From Scortum barcoo (lineage: Eukaryota; Chordata; Actinopteri; Centrarchiformes; Terapontidae): 64,000 nt of DNA. The DNA is taken from NCBI GenBank assembly GCA_023238725.1, contig CM041550.1, positions 5,031,044 to 5,095,043 on the forward strand. Direction: 5' to 3'. This document shows positions 24,690-36,500 of the stretch, piece after piece (positions within the stretch are counted from its first letter, which is position 1; each line of letters begins with the position of its first letter). Made by a program: the position numbers and the translations under genes. The notes under the pieces are model-generated. The model did no database searches. It was not told the origin of the DNA and worked only from the letters and a program-made list of their open reading frames with translations.

Positions 24690-26291
24690 CTGAAGCACAT
24701 TGGTCCAAGCCAGAAACCTGGCATCTCTTCTTAGATGCTAGTTAATCATTATTTGGGGTCCGGCTCTGAGCTGAGGAAAACCTCAGGATTGAGTGAAGAT
24801 GTTCATCAGTGAGACAACTCCTGTGTGATGTTTTGTTCATTTTTCACATAGATATGTGCTGCCGAATATTTGAGCAGCTTGGGTACGGAGTTGGGGCATT
24901 GTGTCGGGGATGAAGGCAACACCAACAGAGTCATACTTTGACTTGAGCATGTCACTACACTGGAGTTCTGTCAGCTCCATTTGGAGGTTGGTTGGTGCGC
25001 TTTCCACGTCAACTGCAAATGAATTACTAAACAGTTCAAACCTTCATTTCTGTGCTTCAAAGTCTGCAAATTGCTGAGTAAACTCGGCACTGAGTACAGG
25101 GTTTTTCAGCAAACTGTGCACCTGGCAACACGGAGGTAGAGATGTGCTCCTTTCATGGTTTGGCAGCATGGAAAATGGCCCAAGTTTCCTTGCAGCATCT
25201 GAGTCTCCCACAGGTGCAGCTTGGTTTGAAAAGCCCTCACCGTGCAGCGTACATGTCTGTGATGACACGTCCCGACCCTGAAGTTTTTATCCCGGAGCTC
25301 TGGTGTGTCTTTTCCCTTTGCTTTCCATAAACTGACAGATTTCCTCACGCATTTTGAAACATATGTTTAGTACTTTTCCTCAGCTTAGCCCTCTCACCTC
25401 TGTGTGACAGGGCACGTCTCTGTATTTCGAATCAAACTCCTCCAGAAAAAGACTTGAACTGGTGGTAATTCAAACCTTTGGCTCTAATGAAGTTAACTAA
25501 TCTTGTTATGGTGCTCATAACATGTTCCATTTTCAGGGCTTTGCCACCCAACAATTCCTGGTGTATGATGCAGTGATAAACTGTAAGCTCACCTGCATGG
25601 TTTTTTTGCATCTTCTCTCGAATTCTGCCCACCAATCCACTCTTTTGACTGCACATTGTGGGCGCATCATCTATCGTCAGTCCCACAAGTTTATCCCAAG
25701 GCAGTCTCATGTCATTTACGCATTTGGATACCTCTTCAAATATTTATTTTCCTGTGGTTGTGTCATGCATTGATTTTAATCCCAAAAAGTTCCTCTGTCA
25801 CGCACAGACTTGAGTCCACTCCACGGATGAAGATTGACAGCTTGGCAGTATCAGACGTGTCACTGCTCTCATCCACAGCGTGCAATAAAATCTTTTCTCT
25901 TTTCCATCAGCTGTTCCTGTAGATTGGTGGCAAGCTCACATGCACAATCAGCCACGGTGTTTCTGCTCAGGCAAATGCTTGCCTTTTATCTGGGCAAACG
26001 ACGTCGCAAACTATGATCATGCACTTTTTGACAAACTCTTCCTCCTGATCCTGTCTTGGACGAACGTTTAGTTCAATGTTTCTGCAAACTGCAAACAGGT
26101 TGTGGTGGTGAAGACGAGCAGAGCTGAAACATCTGATCTAACACACCCACAAAAAATTCCAGTTATTTTTCTCTTTTTTCTTTGAGATGACTGAAACACT
26201 TTTTATGCATGCCAATGTGTTTGCTGTTTTCATCGGCAGACAGCTATTTGCTCTGAGTGCTGGTCTGGTTTCTATTTTTGTCTTTACTCAT
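24690..26291 (-). mobile_element. hAT-type transposase remnant (GTF2IRD2/Charlie-like), left arm
   Basis: Minus-strand degenerate transposase starting at ATGAGTAAAGAC (26291). It has recognisable pieces: [45 protein letters not shown] and NFIRAKGLN (25432-25710), then parts of the C-terminal region, ending near 24690. The wording resembles teleost GTF2IRD2-like hAT-derived proteins that I know; family placement below hAT is tentative. Multiple frameshifts are present. Two more copies are on the plus strand at 45564-47229 and 62813-64000. The 24121-24690 stretch between it and pol is non-coding and mirrored at 47230-47760. Confidence 0.7.
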
Positions 26292-26799
26292 GGCAGCAGT
26301 ACATGTGAGGCGTGGCTAGTTTGGTGGTAGAGTAAATTTCAAACAAAGTACATAATATGCAACACTTTATTTTGGAAATAAAATACTTATAAGTGTAGTA
26401 ATAATACACCTCTACCCATCTGTGTATGTCAGAGGGCTGATAGTCATAACAGTTGGATGGTGAGTGGAGTTTTATTTGGACTTCTGGATGCTGCTGCATT
26501 AATTTGTTGTTTTTGCTGTTAGTGATACTTTCTCTGTCTGAAGGCTTTGACATGTGTACATCTTAAAAAAACATGACTGGAAACACGGTTATCGGTACAC
26601 ATGGCCAAGAAACTGGCTTTCTTCAGGAGAAATCTAGCTGCGTAATCTCGATGCCGTAGCTTGATTAAGGAAAACGCATTTCATTTCATAGCTTAATGTT
26701 TGTGGTTATCTGAGACACCAATCAAAGTGCTTTATATAAATCAAAAAGAAAGACAAATACATAAAAATGTGTAACTAGTAAAATCAAATGTAAAAGGCG
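26292..26799. other. Shared flank between gag and hAT remnants
   Basis: Present three times (also 45090-45560 and 62330-62812) with high similarity. An 89-codon frame starting MSKPSDRES is open in two copies, but it contains no domain I recognise and most likely reflects recent duplication rather than coding. Confidence 0.4.
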
Positions 26800-27401
26800 T
26801 CCAATAACGCTAATGTGTTCCACCCGCTATCTGCCGCTATAGTGCAGAACTCGATGGTGTAGTCAAAGACCTGACAGTGACGCTATTTGATCTGCATTAG
26901 AGTCTGAGAGGCTTCTCTGGCAGGTGACGAGGTGTGGTCAAAAATTTTGCTCAGGGTCTCCTGAAACAAAGTGAGTGACTGACAGATGTTAGAGTTTAGA
27001 GACCACTCTGCAGTAGCCCAGGCTGCAGCCCTGCAGGTTAAATGGGAAACCATGAATGCTACATTCGCCTGATTTGACACAAAAGCAGCCAGGTTTTGCC
27101 TAAAATGAATCGCATTGAACTAAGAAAGTCATGACCGGAGCAGCAGCCGGATTCTCAGCAGGTGGTGTCGCTGAAGGAGCTGTTCCCAGGTGAGCGAGGA
27201 CTTGGTGTAGTTGCCCTGATACGTGGTTTACTTAAGAGGTGACTGTGGATTGAAACTCCATCTGGCGCTCTGTGACGACTTTCACTCCCCGGCTAACCGA
27301 GCTTAACTGTGCCTCGTGCTGATGGATCTTGGTGCCCTGTGCAGAGAGGATGGTTTGGAGTTTCTTTAGGTTGGCTGAGTCCATATTTGGCCAGTTCGTT
27401 C
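26800..27401 (-). mobile_element. Ty3/Gypsy gag fragment, copy 3
   Basis: The gag start is intact in this copy (MDSANLKKLQTILSAQGTK, minus strand, near 27386) and the frame runs about 50 codons to a stop. A later block in another frame carries the gag core up to a truncated end near 26810. Co-duplicated with the other copies. Confidence 0.8.
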
Positions 27402-27880
27402 TGTAACGACCTTGAACACAAGATGGTGGAATCAAATGCACAACAGACCACGATAGATTATGAACAAAAAATACTTTAATGTGTTCAAAAACGCTCAATG
27501 GGAGGATCAAAGTACAAACCAAAGTCGCTCTCTAAGAGGATAAAGCACAAACCATGGAGGAGGACAACACGAGGAAGCATGAACATACAAGGTTTGACAT
27601 TCAATCACAACACTGAATAAGACGAACTGGCATAGGACCAAAGGAAACAAGGACTGTTTATACATGAGGTAAGGGGAAACAGGTGAGACCAATCAGGGGC
27701 GGGGTAGACAATCACACGGGGGAAAACACAAAGGCAGGAAGTGGGGATCTGAAACAAGAGGGAAAAGGTGAGTACAAAATAAAACAGGAAGTATAAAACC
27801 AGACTAGACATGAGTGACTTCAACTTAAACATAACATGCTCACAACAATACTAAACATGAAACTAAACAAAGGCAAGACA
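27402..27880 (-). mobile_element. Ty3/Gypsy LTR, copy 3
   Basis: About 480 bp with an antisense TATAAACAGTCC promoter box near 27655 and an ATTAAAG polyadenylation signal near 27475. It abuts the gag leader. Confidence 0.75.
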
Positions 27881-28306
27881 AAAACACAATATAAAAGAAA
27901 AACAAAAACACAAAGCTTTGTTTCACATCTAAGATATCTGATGCTTTGTGTTCTTCATGCATTTTGCAAATAAGAATGTAAATATTGTGTTTGTTTATTG
28001 AAAATAACAAACAACAACTTTAAGGGAGCTCAGTTTCATTACATATGGTGGTCATCAGCACAGGCAGATCACCTGTACAGGTGTGCAGACACATGCTAAA
28101 AGCCCCCGCGCTTTATTGGGGATGTGAACCAGGAAACCGTTTTTCATTTTGGCAAGAAAAAAAGATCTCTGTTCCTGAACTCCAACCCTTTAACATTAAA
28201 CATCCTCAATTATACGATATATGATACAGTAATATGCCCTTTATCACACTTACAATAACATATTACAGAGTATTTCCAAATGCATCATTTCAAAACTCAT
28301 GAAATG

Positions 28307-30571
28307 CTAAGGCAGTTTTTCACAGATCCATTGCATAGAGTCATCACACCGCTGATCGTTCCAGTTTTCTTCAGTTTTCACATCATGTCGCATATGTACA
28401 CAGTCCTCTTCACCCAACCGTGGATCTCCACCACCATTATCAGGCTGCTCTCTAAACCAGTACCTAAGAGGTTACCAAAAAAAGAGTTTTTACTGGATTT
28501 TTCACTTTCTCCTACCTATACTACTGCAGATTTTCTAGTGAACTCAATATTGGAGAGAAAAAATTGGATTTGAAGTCTGTGAGGGAAACTGCAAAACACA
28601 TATAATGTTTAGTTTATTTCTTTAGCCTATGAGTGAGTTAATGTAAATTATGTAAATGTAAATTTCCATTGTGTTTGATCATACTGAATGAAACCTTGAT
28701 CAGAGGGACTGGACCGAGTTATGAATAAATAGAGAACAGCTTCTCATCGTGATGCATGTTACAAAGCAGCTTTAGTCTTGTCATGTTCTGAGCATTAATA
28801 AAGTTTGACAGTACTGTGAGAGACTTTTGTCGTGTTCTTCATTGTCAGAAAGGGACAGCAAAAGTACTATTAGATATTAATTGTTTAGACACTCATACAA
28901 AAGCTAAAACTAGTAACGTACATTAATACTTTATTTGTGTTTATATTTAAATAAGATGTAAAACATTCACTGTCAGACTTACTCCTGAGTCGGTGGAGTC
29001 TCATCGATCCACTTCCAGTCGCCTTCTTTCTCTCTGTCGTTCAAACCAATCCAAGTAAATTCCTTGATGAAATTGGTGAGCAATTCCTGATCAAGATAAA
29101 GAAAATAACGCCACTATTTATATTTTAGTTTCAGGAATTAATCTAAAACATTCACTTAAAACATTTGCTTAACTATAACTACATATCTTCTTTAATAGTC
29201 AAAACAACCTATAACACACTTTATATTCAGACCCCTGACTCAGGTAAAGAAAAAGTCCACAGAAAAAGGATAAATTATCACACTACCTGTTCATTCATAA
29301 CTCTCTATGACCACCAGATCTGCTCCTTTGTCTTCTGCAGTCTCGTCTGCTTTGTTCCCAAGAAGCAGACGTAGTGGAGAAGAAATAACAGGTACAACTG
29401 AGCATCCTCCATCCTGCAGGACAAGTTCTGTCTGTAAAATCAAACATGAGACGTTAAAGATAACTTACAGATAACTTACATTAGTATTTCTAGCTCACAT
29501 CAGAATCAAAAGAAAGGCCAGGAAGTGAAAATACTGAAACTGCACCACAAAATAAATTGCATCAACATCAAGTAGATCACAATCTTTTAAGGAAGTGACA
29601 GTCTTTCAAAAATAGAGCTGAAGATCCACTTCATGCCAAAGAACAGCAGCTGCTATATAAAAGGTGCCTTACACAAACAGATATATGTTTAAATAAACTG
29701 AGAGGCTAAAATAAAGTTATTGGGACAAGGCAAACTGAGTGGGATATAACAGTGTCATAGAAACACGATCTGATGAGGCGGCGGTGTGTCCTGACAGCTG
29801 TGGAGGACCCACACAGACAAACACTCACTCTGTTTGGACAAACTCTGAAGCCTCTTCAGCTCTTCAGTCATTTCAGTCAGGTTGGCCTTCAGCTGGTCTC
29901 TTTCTTCAATCACTGAAACCAGCTTGGTGTTACTCTCCTGGAGATGCTCAGTCAGGTTGGCTCGGATGGTGGAGAGTTCTGCAGCTGAACCACGAGACTG
30001 AGTAATGGTCTGAAATAGATCAACAGACACGTTTATTTAGGAGGAAATACCTCATTCATTCATACTGATACTGTCTGAAGTTTCTGTACTTCAATAAAGT
30101 ACTTCCTCATTTTTCAAAGATAAAGTTTTAAGCTGATGCAGTTCATGAAATTTGGCATGGTGCTTTTCAAAACTGATATATGTGTTTTAAGGACAACAAG
30201 TAAAGGAAGAAATTCAAGTCAAGAAATTAGACACCACAGATAAGGTGGCAAATAAAAAGTAAAGAAACACTTCAGGGCACAATAATGCTCCTTAAAAGTT
30301 CACAATTTCAATTTTGAAAAGCAGACTCACAGTGGACAGCGAGACCGATGAGCCCAGCCAGCAGGAAAACATTAAGCAGACCCAGAAGGAGAATAATAAC
30401 TCCATGAAATCTCCTCTCTGAGCTCCTGTGACCTGAACACAGAAAAAACCAGTAAACAGCGTCAATGATGCAACATTAATAACAACAGCTCAAACTGTCT
30501 GTCAGCCTCTCTGTCCGACTTCTCATTCTTACCTCTGTGATGAGAAAACATTTACGTAGATTTCCTCCCAT
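28307..30571 (-). pseudogene. CTL-3: C-type lectin with QPD site, disrupted
   Basis: Minus strand. Exons: cytoplasmic 30533-30571 (ATGGGAGGAAATC, one base inserted compared with CTL-7, so the MGEIYVNV frame is lost), TM 30331-30432, neck 29829-30009 (+1 near its 5' end, shared with CTL-2), CTLD A 29287-29431 (+2: one insertion shared with CTL-2, one shared with CTL-7), CTLD B 28983-29086 (in frame), CTLD C 28307-28463 (in frame; REQPDNGGGDPRLGEEDC and NWND). No MEEIYVNV-type first exon is found upstream; sequence from 30600 is unrelated. Because two frameshifts are shared with other units they are ancestral and not read errors. The 3' half matches CTL-8 best and the 5' end matches CTL-7 best. 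Confidence 0.87.
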
Positions 30572-30781
30572 CGCTTTGTAAGTGTGACAAATATCTTGTG
30601 TGTCAGCTCTGCAGTGAGGTTACTGCACATATAAATGATCAAAGTGTTTCTGGTGCTCACCAGTAACTGTCTCGTGAGCAGGAAAAGTTTCATGTGCTCA
30701 CGATATATTCTTTAAGGTAGACTGGTTTCAGTTTTCAATCTGGCAAAAGACCATTAAGCTCATTTTACTAAAGAAGAACAA

Positions 30782-31053
30782 TGCTGAAGTTAGCTTCTGA
30801 TTTGGCCATTAAAGGGAAAGTTAAGGGGAAATTAACTGTTTGTCCATTAATTGATCTAGACCTGGTCCAAAGTGGTCTACATGTAAAAAAGACTTCTTCA
30901 AAAAACAAAACTACTATTGGGTCTCAGACAAAGTTAATGTTTGGCCTAAAATGAGTAAAATTATTTCATATCCATAAAAGGTAGTGGTCAGCATGGTTTG
31001 TTAATTTCCCCTTAACTTTCCCCTTAAATTCCTAATTGGAAGCTAACTTCAGT
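30782..31053. repeat. Inverted repeat, arms of about 45-55 bp (MITE-like)
   Basis: The arm 30782-30836 (CTGAAGTTAGCTTC ... GGGAAAGTTAAGGGGAAATTA) is the reverse complement of 31010-31053 apart from some mismatches. The interior of about 170 bp is non-coding. It may be a small non-autonomous DNA element or half of a nested one. Confidence 0.6.
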
Positions 31054-31234
31054 GTCATCTAAAGAGAAAGGCGGCAGATGTGGATATATTCACTTTCCTG
31101 AAAATGCAAAAAGTATACCTAATAGTATCATCAACCAACTAAAATTTGATAAGATAAATGATCCCTCTGTTAACTCGTTGCATGTTCTGAAGGTAAAATG
31201 TAAACTTTACCTACACAGCAAAACTTTTTCATGA
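31052..31234 (+). other. Small ORF conserved with 38713-38928
   Basis: A 60-codon frame containing YIHFPENAK and DPSVNSLHVLKVKCK. The inverted copy at 38713-38928 (minus) keeps the same frame and differs by two in-frame 3-nt indels (one loss, one gain). I recognise no family. It may be part of a transposable element protein. The surrounding stretch 30640-31330 has no other gene. Confidence 0.35.
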
Positions 31235-31350
31235 GCACACAAAACTTTCTGGTGTGCACCACATACTTTTCCCTGTGCACCAGAATCTGAAAGATTTTTT
31301 ATTTTTTGCATGTGTCCCCCTAAGGGCACAATGAATATTTGTATGAACCT

Positions 31351-31565
31351 GTCGAGCATGATGGTATGTGGCTGTTTTGCTGCTTTGGGGGCAGGAAACC
31401 TTGAAAAAAAGAGGATTATATTGATATTTTGAAGAATAACATCAAGAAGTCTGCTGCCAGTCTAGGTTTAGGTCGTCGCTGGGTCTTCCAACAAGACAAT
31501 GACCTAAAACATACATCAAAGTTGGTCCAAAACTTTTTGAAGGACATCAAAATCAATGTTCTGAC
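31351..31565 (+). mobile_element. Tc1-like transposase fragment
   Basis: The plus strand reads SMMVCGCFAALGAGNL followed by RRWVFQQDNDLKHTSK, the conserved region around the second catalytic aspartate of Tc1 transposases (usual form QQDNDPKH). It is truncated on both sides, with no inverted terminal repeats seen. Confidence 0.85.
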
Positions 31566-31633
31566 TTAACATTACATGCTCATGACAATACTAAACATGA
31601 AACTAAACTAAGGCATGACAAAAACACTTGAAT
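31566..31633 (-). mobile_element. Truncated Gypsy LTR end
   Basis: Only the first 65-70 bases of the LTR (minus strand, TGTCATGCCTTAGTTTAG...) remain next to CTL-4. The counterpart downstream of CTL-6 (44007 on) is a full LTR with gag. The Tc1 fragment abuts the break. Confidence 0.7.
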
Positions 31634-32050
31634 ATAAAAGAAAAACAAACATGTTGAGACACAACAGAACTTTGTTTCAGGCATTAAAGCTACATGGAAG
31701 ATGTCTGATGCTTTGTGTCCTTCATGCATTTTGCAAATACAGAATGTAAATATTGTGTTTGTTTATTGAAAATAAGAAACAACAACTTTAAGGCAGCTCT
31801 GTTTCATTACATGTGGCGGTCATCAGCACAGGCAGATCACCTGTACAGGTGAGCAAATACGAGCAGAAACTCCCTGTGCTGCATTGGGGATGTGAACCAG
31901 TAAAACATTTTTCATTTTGGCAAGAAAAAAAGATCTCTGTTCCCAACCTCCAACCCTTTAAATGTTGATACAGCAATATGCTCTTCATCACACTTACAAT
32001 AACATATTACAGAGTATTTCTAAATGCATCATTTCAAACCTCATGAAATG

Positions 32051-32749
32051 CTAAGGCAGTTTTTCACAGATCCATTGCATAGAGTCATCACATCGCCGAT
32101 CCAGTTTTTTTCAGTTTTCACATCATGTCGCATATGTACACAGTCCTCTTCACCCAACCGTGGATCTCCACCACCATTATCAGGCTGATTTATCACCCAG
32201 TACCTAAGAGGTTCACAGAAAAGTGAGTATTTCACTGGATTTTTCACTTTCCCTCTACCTGCAATAATGAAGATTTTCAAGTTTTCCAGTGAACTAAATT
32301 TCAGAGTAAAAAAATGGATTTGAAGTCTGTGAGGGAAACTGCTAAACACATATAATGTTTAGTTTATTTCTTTAGCCTATGAGTGAATTAATGTAAATTA
32401 TGTAAATGTAAATTTCCATTATGTTTGATCATGCTGAATGAAACCTTGATCAGAGGGACTGGACTGAGTTATGAATAAATAGAGAACAGCTTCTCATTGT
32501 GATGCACTTTACAAAGCAGCTTGTAGTCTTGTGTCATGTTCTGAGCATTAATAAAGTTTGTCAGAAAAGGAGAAAAGGATCACAAAAGTACTATTAGATA
32601 TTAATTGTTTAGACTCTACAAAAGATAAACCTTGTAATATTTAAATAAGGTGTAAAACATTCACTGTCAGACTTACGCCTGAGTCAGTGGAGTCTCATCG
32701 ATCCACTTCCAGATGTCTTCTTTCTCTCTGTCGTTCAAACCAATCCAAG
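32051..32749 (-). pseudogene. CTL-4: C-type lectin, 3' exons only, runs into gap
   Basis: Minus strand. CTLD C lies at 32051-32203 (YWVINQPDNGGGDP..., 153 nt instead of 157) and CTLD B begins at 32677 and is cut by the N run at 32749 (EDIWKW). A 4-nt deletion in CTLD C removes the ND of the WND motif and shifts the C-terminus out of frame. The remaining exons would lie in the gap. Both exons match CTL-6 best, including EDIWKW and VINQPD, so CTL-4 and CTL-6 are mirror partners. Confidence 0.85.
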
Positions 32750-33249
32750 NNNNNNNNNNNNNNNNNNNNNNNNNNNNNNNNNNNNNNNNNNNNNNNNNNN
32801 NNNNNNNNNNNNNNNNNNNNNNNNNNNNNNNNNNNNNNNNNNNNNNNNNNNNNNNNNNNNNNNNNNNNNNNNNNNNNNNNNNNNNNNNNNNNNNNNNNNN
32901 NNNNNNNNNNNNNNNNNNNNNNNNNNNNNNNNNNNNNNNNNNNNNNNNNNNNNNNNNNNNNNNNNNNNNNNNNNNNNNNNNNNNNNNNNNNNNNNNNNNN
33001 NNNNNNNNNNNNNNNNNNNNNNNNNNNNNNNNNNNNNNNNNNNNNNNNNNNNNNNNNNNNNNNNNNNNNNNNNNNNNNNNNNNNNNNNNNNNNNNNNNNN
33101 NNNNNNNNNNNNNNNNNNNNNNNNNNNNNNNNNNNNNNNNNNNNNNNNNNNNNNNNNNNNNNNNNNNNNNNNNNNNNNNNNNNNNNNNNNNNNNNNNNNN
33201 NNNNNNNNNNNNNNNNNNNNNNNNNNNNNNNNNNNNNNNNNNNNNNNNN
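32750..33249. other. Assembly gap (500 N)
   Basis: Exactly 500 unknown bases at the point where gene orientation switches from minus to plus. CTL-4 lacks about 2 kb of upstream exons, so the true distance is probably larger than 500. Confidence 0.98.
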
Positions 33250-33302
<53 letters not shown>

Positions 33303-33315
33303 AATAGAATAGATA
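33250..33315. repeat. (GATA)n microsatellite
   Basis: ATAG repeat immediately right of the gap, 210-275 bp upstream of the CTL-5 start codon. The left edge is cut by the gap, and the repeat may have caused the gap. Confidence 0.95.
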
Positions 33316-33396
33316 GAGAGACATTTTAGTCTTCTGTGATTGTAATATGTGTGGACTGTAGGTTGCCAACTACTTTTAGCACCTCTGGCACTTGTG

Positions 33397-33431
33397 ACTT
33401 CCTCAGAGGTTAAAAACTGAGAAACTGAAAC
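33397..33431 (+). promoter_or_regulatory. PU.1-like and ISRE-like sites upstream of CTL-5
   Basis: ACTTCCTC at 33397-33404 is GAGGAAGT on the minus strand (PU.1/ETS consensus). GAAACTGAAAC at 33421-33431 matches the ISRE core GAAANNGAAAC. They lie 95-129 bp before the start codon. No clear TATA box was seen. The sequence TTTTCCCAG just before the start codon region resembles a splice acceptor, so an upstream non-coding exon is possible and these sites might then be intronic. Confidence 0.5.
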
Positions 33432-33525
33432 CAGCAGACCATCATCCTTTACATATATGTGTATGTATCACTGTCCGTGCTGCAGATCTGACTTTCCTGT
33501 GTCACATTTTCCCAGAGTATGAGCG

Positions 33526-36500
33526 ATGGAGGAGATCTATGTCAACGTTGAATGCAGGAAACCTGTCGAACTAAAACCTTCAACAACTCAGTCAGGTAAG
33601 ACTGTGAGTGTTCAGTCTTATTCACAGTTGTGAATACATGTATATAATAAAGATCAAAGATAATATTTTTGATTTCTGTCAGGAATTTATCACAAATTTA
33701 AGAATTTAGGAGCCTGTAAAGTAAAATTTGTATTGTTTTATACTTGTTCTTGTGACTGAACAATAGCTTCCAAACTTTCCTGATTTAAGTGAGTTAATGG
33801 TCACATCTATTTTTTACCATCTTTGTGACATGACCTTCTTGATCAGAGAAAGATCAGCTCGACTAAGACTTTTATAATTTACATGTTCAGTAACCTCACT
33901 GCAGAGCAGACCCACAAGATATTTGTCAGACTTAAAAAAGCGATGGAGGAAATCTATGAAAATGTTGGTAAATGAGACATTTGTTTTCTCATCACAGAAT
34001 CAAAGAGGTAAGAATGAGGAGTCGGACAGAGAGGCTGACAGACAGTTTGAGCTGTTGTTATTAATGTTGTATCATTGACGCTGTTCACTGGTTTTCTCTG
34101 TGTTCAGGTCGCAGGAGCTCAGAGAGGAGATTTCATGGAGTTATTATTCTCCTTCTGGGGCTGCTGAGTGTTTTCATGCTGGCTGGGCTCATCGGCCTCG
34201 CTGTCCACTGTGAGTCTGCTTTTCAAAATTTAACATCAAACAGGATAATACTTAGCAAATAACAACATCAGCTAAAATCAGTGAGGAAGCAGCTAGGTCT
34301 TAGATGAACAGTCTTTACTGAGAAAACTTCACTAGCGAAAGCTTAATAACTACTTTTAGCTGTACAGCTGTTCTCTCTTCAGGTTTTAGTTCACTATCTC
34401 TTTCAACTCAAAAAGAGGAACTCATCAAAATTGAGGTATCACAAATACACAACAGTGGTGGCTCAGTCATACAAGAAAATTATTTTTAAAAACTACAACA
34501 CAAATAAGGGTGGTGGGTGGTGGTTAGCACTGTTGCCTCACAGCAAGAGGGTTCTGGGTTCAATCCCTGGTTGAGGCAGGCCCTTCTGTGTGGAGTTTGC
34601 ATGTTCTCCCTGTGCCTGCATGGGCTCTTCTCTGGGTACTCCAGCTTCCTCCCACAATCCAAAGACATGCAGGTTTAGAAGATGGATGGATGGACAACAC
34701 AAATAAATACCATTGTCAAGCTGCACACCTTATAGATTTACCTCACAGTAAAGTGTATTTATTCAATGACAAATGTACATTTATGATTCCATAGTTTTAG
34801 CACCTATCAATATTTTCATGATAAGTAAACAATCTCAAAACACTCTCTGGTCCTAATTCACCTGTCTACATATGTTTTTTATTCCAGTCCTAGTAAAACA
34901 TCATATTAAGGCAGCAGAGCTACAAAATTTTCTGCTTAATAAACATGACTCTTGATCTATTTCAGACCATTACTCAGTTCGTGGTTCAGCTGCAGAACTC
35001 TCCACCATCCGAGCCAACCTGACTGAGCGTCTCCAGGAGAGTAACACCAAGCTGGTTTCATCGATTGAAGAAAGAGACCAGCTGAAGGCCAACCTGACTG
35101 AAATGACTGAAGAGCTGAAGAGGCTTCAGAGTTTGTCCAAACAGAGTGAGTGTTTGTCTGTGTGGGTCCTCCACAGCTGTCAGGACACACCGCCGCCTCA
35201 TCAGATCGTGTTTCTATGACACTGTTATATCCCAACTCAGTTTGCCTTGTCCCAATAACTTTATTTCACCTTTTTAAACATATATCTATGTTTGTGTAAG
35301 GCACCTTTTCCATTCCAGGTGTTTCTAGGTGAAATTGTATATCACATTACTATAACTATAAGACTGAGAAGTAAAGCAGGAAGAAATTGGCATATCTCAA
35401 ACTGATACCAGCAGTATGTAAAGTCACTGAAATTAGCTCCCACTTGACCTGCTGCAACATTAAAGTGATGTACAAATGAATGCATCAGTGATCACGAACA
35501 AAGAATGTGATTACTCAAGTATAATTTCAAATGCATGGCTTTTACTCGTCACAGAGTATTTCTATACTGTGGTATCACTAGATTTTATTTTAGTAAAAGG
35601 TCTGAATACTTCCACCACGGCTGGTGAGGAGTCATTTGAGGCAACTGCGTGAAAACATTTAAGAGCCTCTTCAAGTGAGGTGGACTGAGGCAAGTCAACC
35701 AAATTATGTTAAATATAATTCTGGTTTTGTTAATATTTTTTTCCACATTCGGGGTTGAGCCTGTTTGGATTCATTGGCTACTGTGTGATAAATCTGCACT
35801 GAAAACATCCTCAGAATCCACAGCCTCCCAAATCGATGTCTGATCTTTAACGTCTCATGTTTGATTTTACAGACAGAACTTGTCCTGCAGGATGGAGGAT
35901 GCTCAGTTGTACCTGTTATTTCTTCTCCACTACGTCTGCTTCTTGGGAACAAAGCAGACGAGACTGCAGAGACAAAGGAGCAGATCTGGTGGTCATAGAG
36001 AGTTATGAAGAACAGGTAGTGTGATAATTTATCCTTTTTCTATGGACGTTTTCTGATTTCTGTAACTTCCATATTTACTATGGTTACAACTAAAATATAA
36101 ATACAGGCTTTCTTTCCTTTATCTTGAACAGGAATTGCTCACTAAAATCATCAAGAAAGAAACTTGGATTGGTTTGAACGACAGAGAGAAAGAAGGCGTC
36201 TGGAAGTGGATCGATGAGACTCCACTGACTCAGGCGTAAGTCTGACAGTGAATGTTTTACACCTTATTTAAATATAAACACAAATAAAGTATTAATGTAC
36301 ATTACTAGTTTTACTTTTTGTACAGATGTATACATTGAATATAAAAGAATATCTAATAATATCTAAATAAACTGACATTATTGTTAATCTCTTAGATACT
36401 GGTGGAACAGGAAGCCTGATAATGGTGGTGGAGATCCACGGTGGGGTGAAGAGGACTGTGTACAAATCGTAGTTGACATGAAGATGGAAGAAAACTGGAA

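Noticed and set aside
26284..26553. 89-codon frame MSKPSDRES in two intact copies
   Set aside because: No domain is recognised, it spans the non-coding flank of the cassette, and copies are too recent to show constraint.
32687..33369. Long open frames across the gap
   Set aside because: They consist of N positions and the GATA repeat.
33526..33595. Classical ITIM in the cytoplasmic tail
   Set aside because: Residue at Y-2 is E, whereas the ITIM consensus needs I, V, L or S; YxN fits better.
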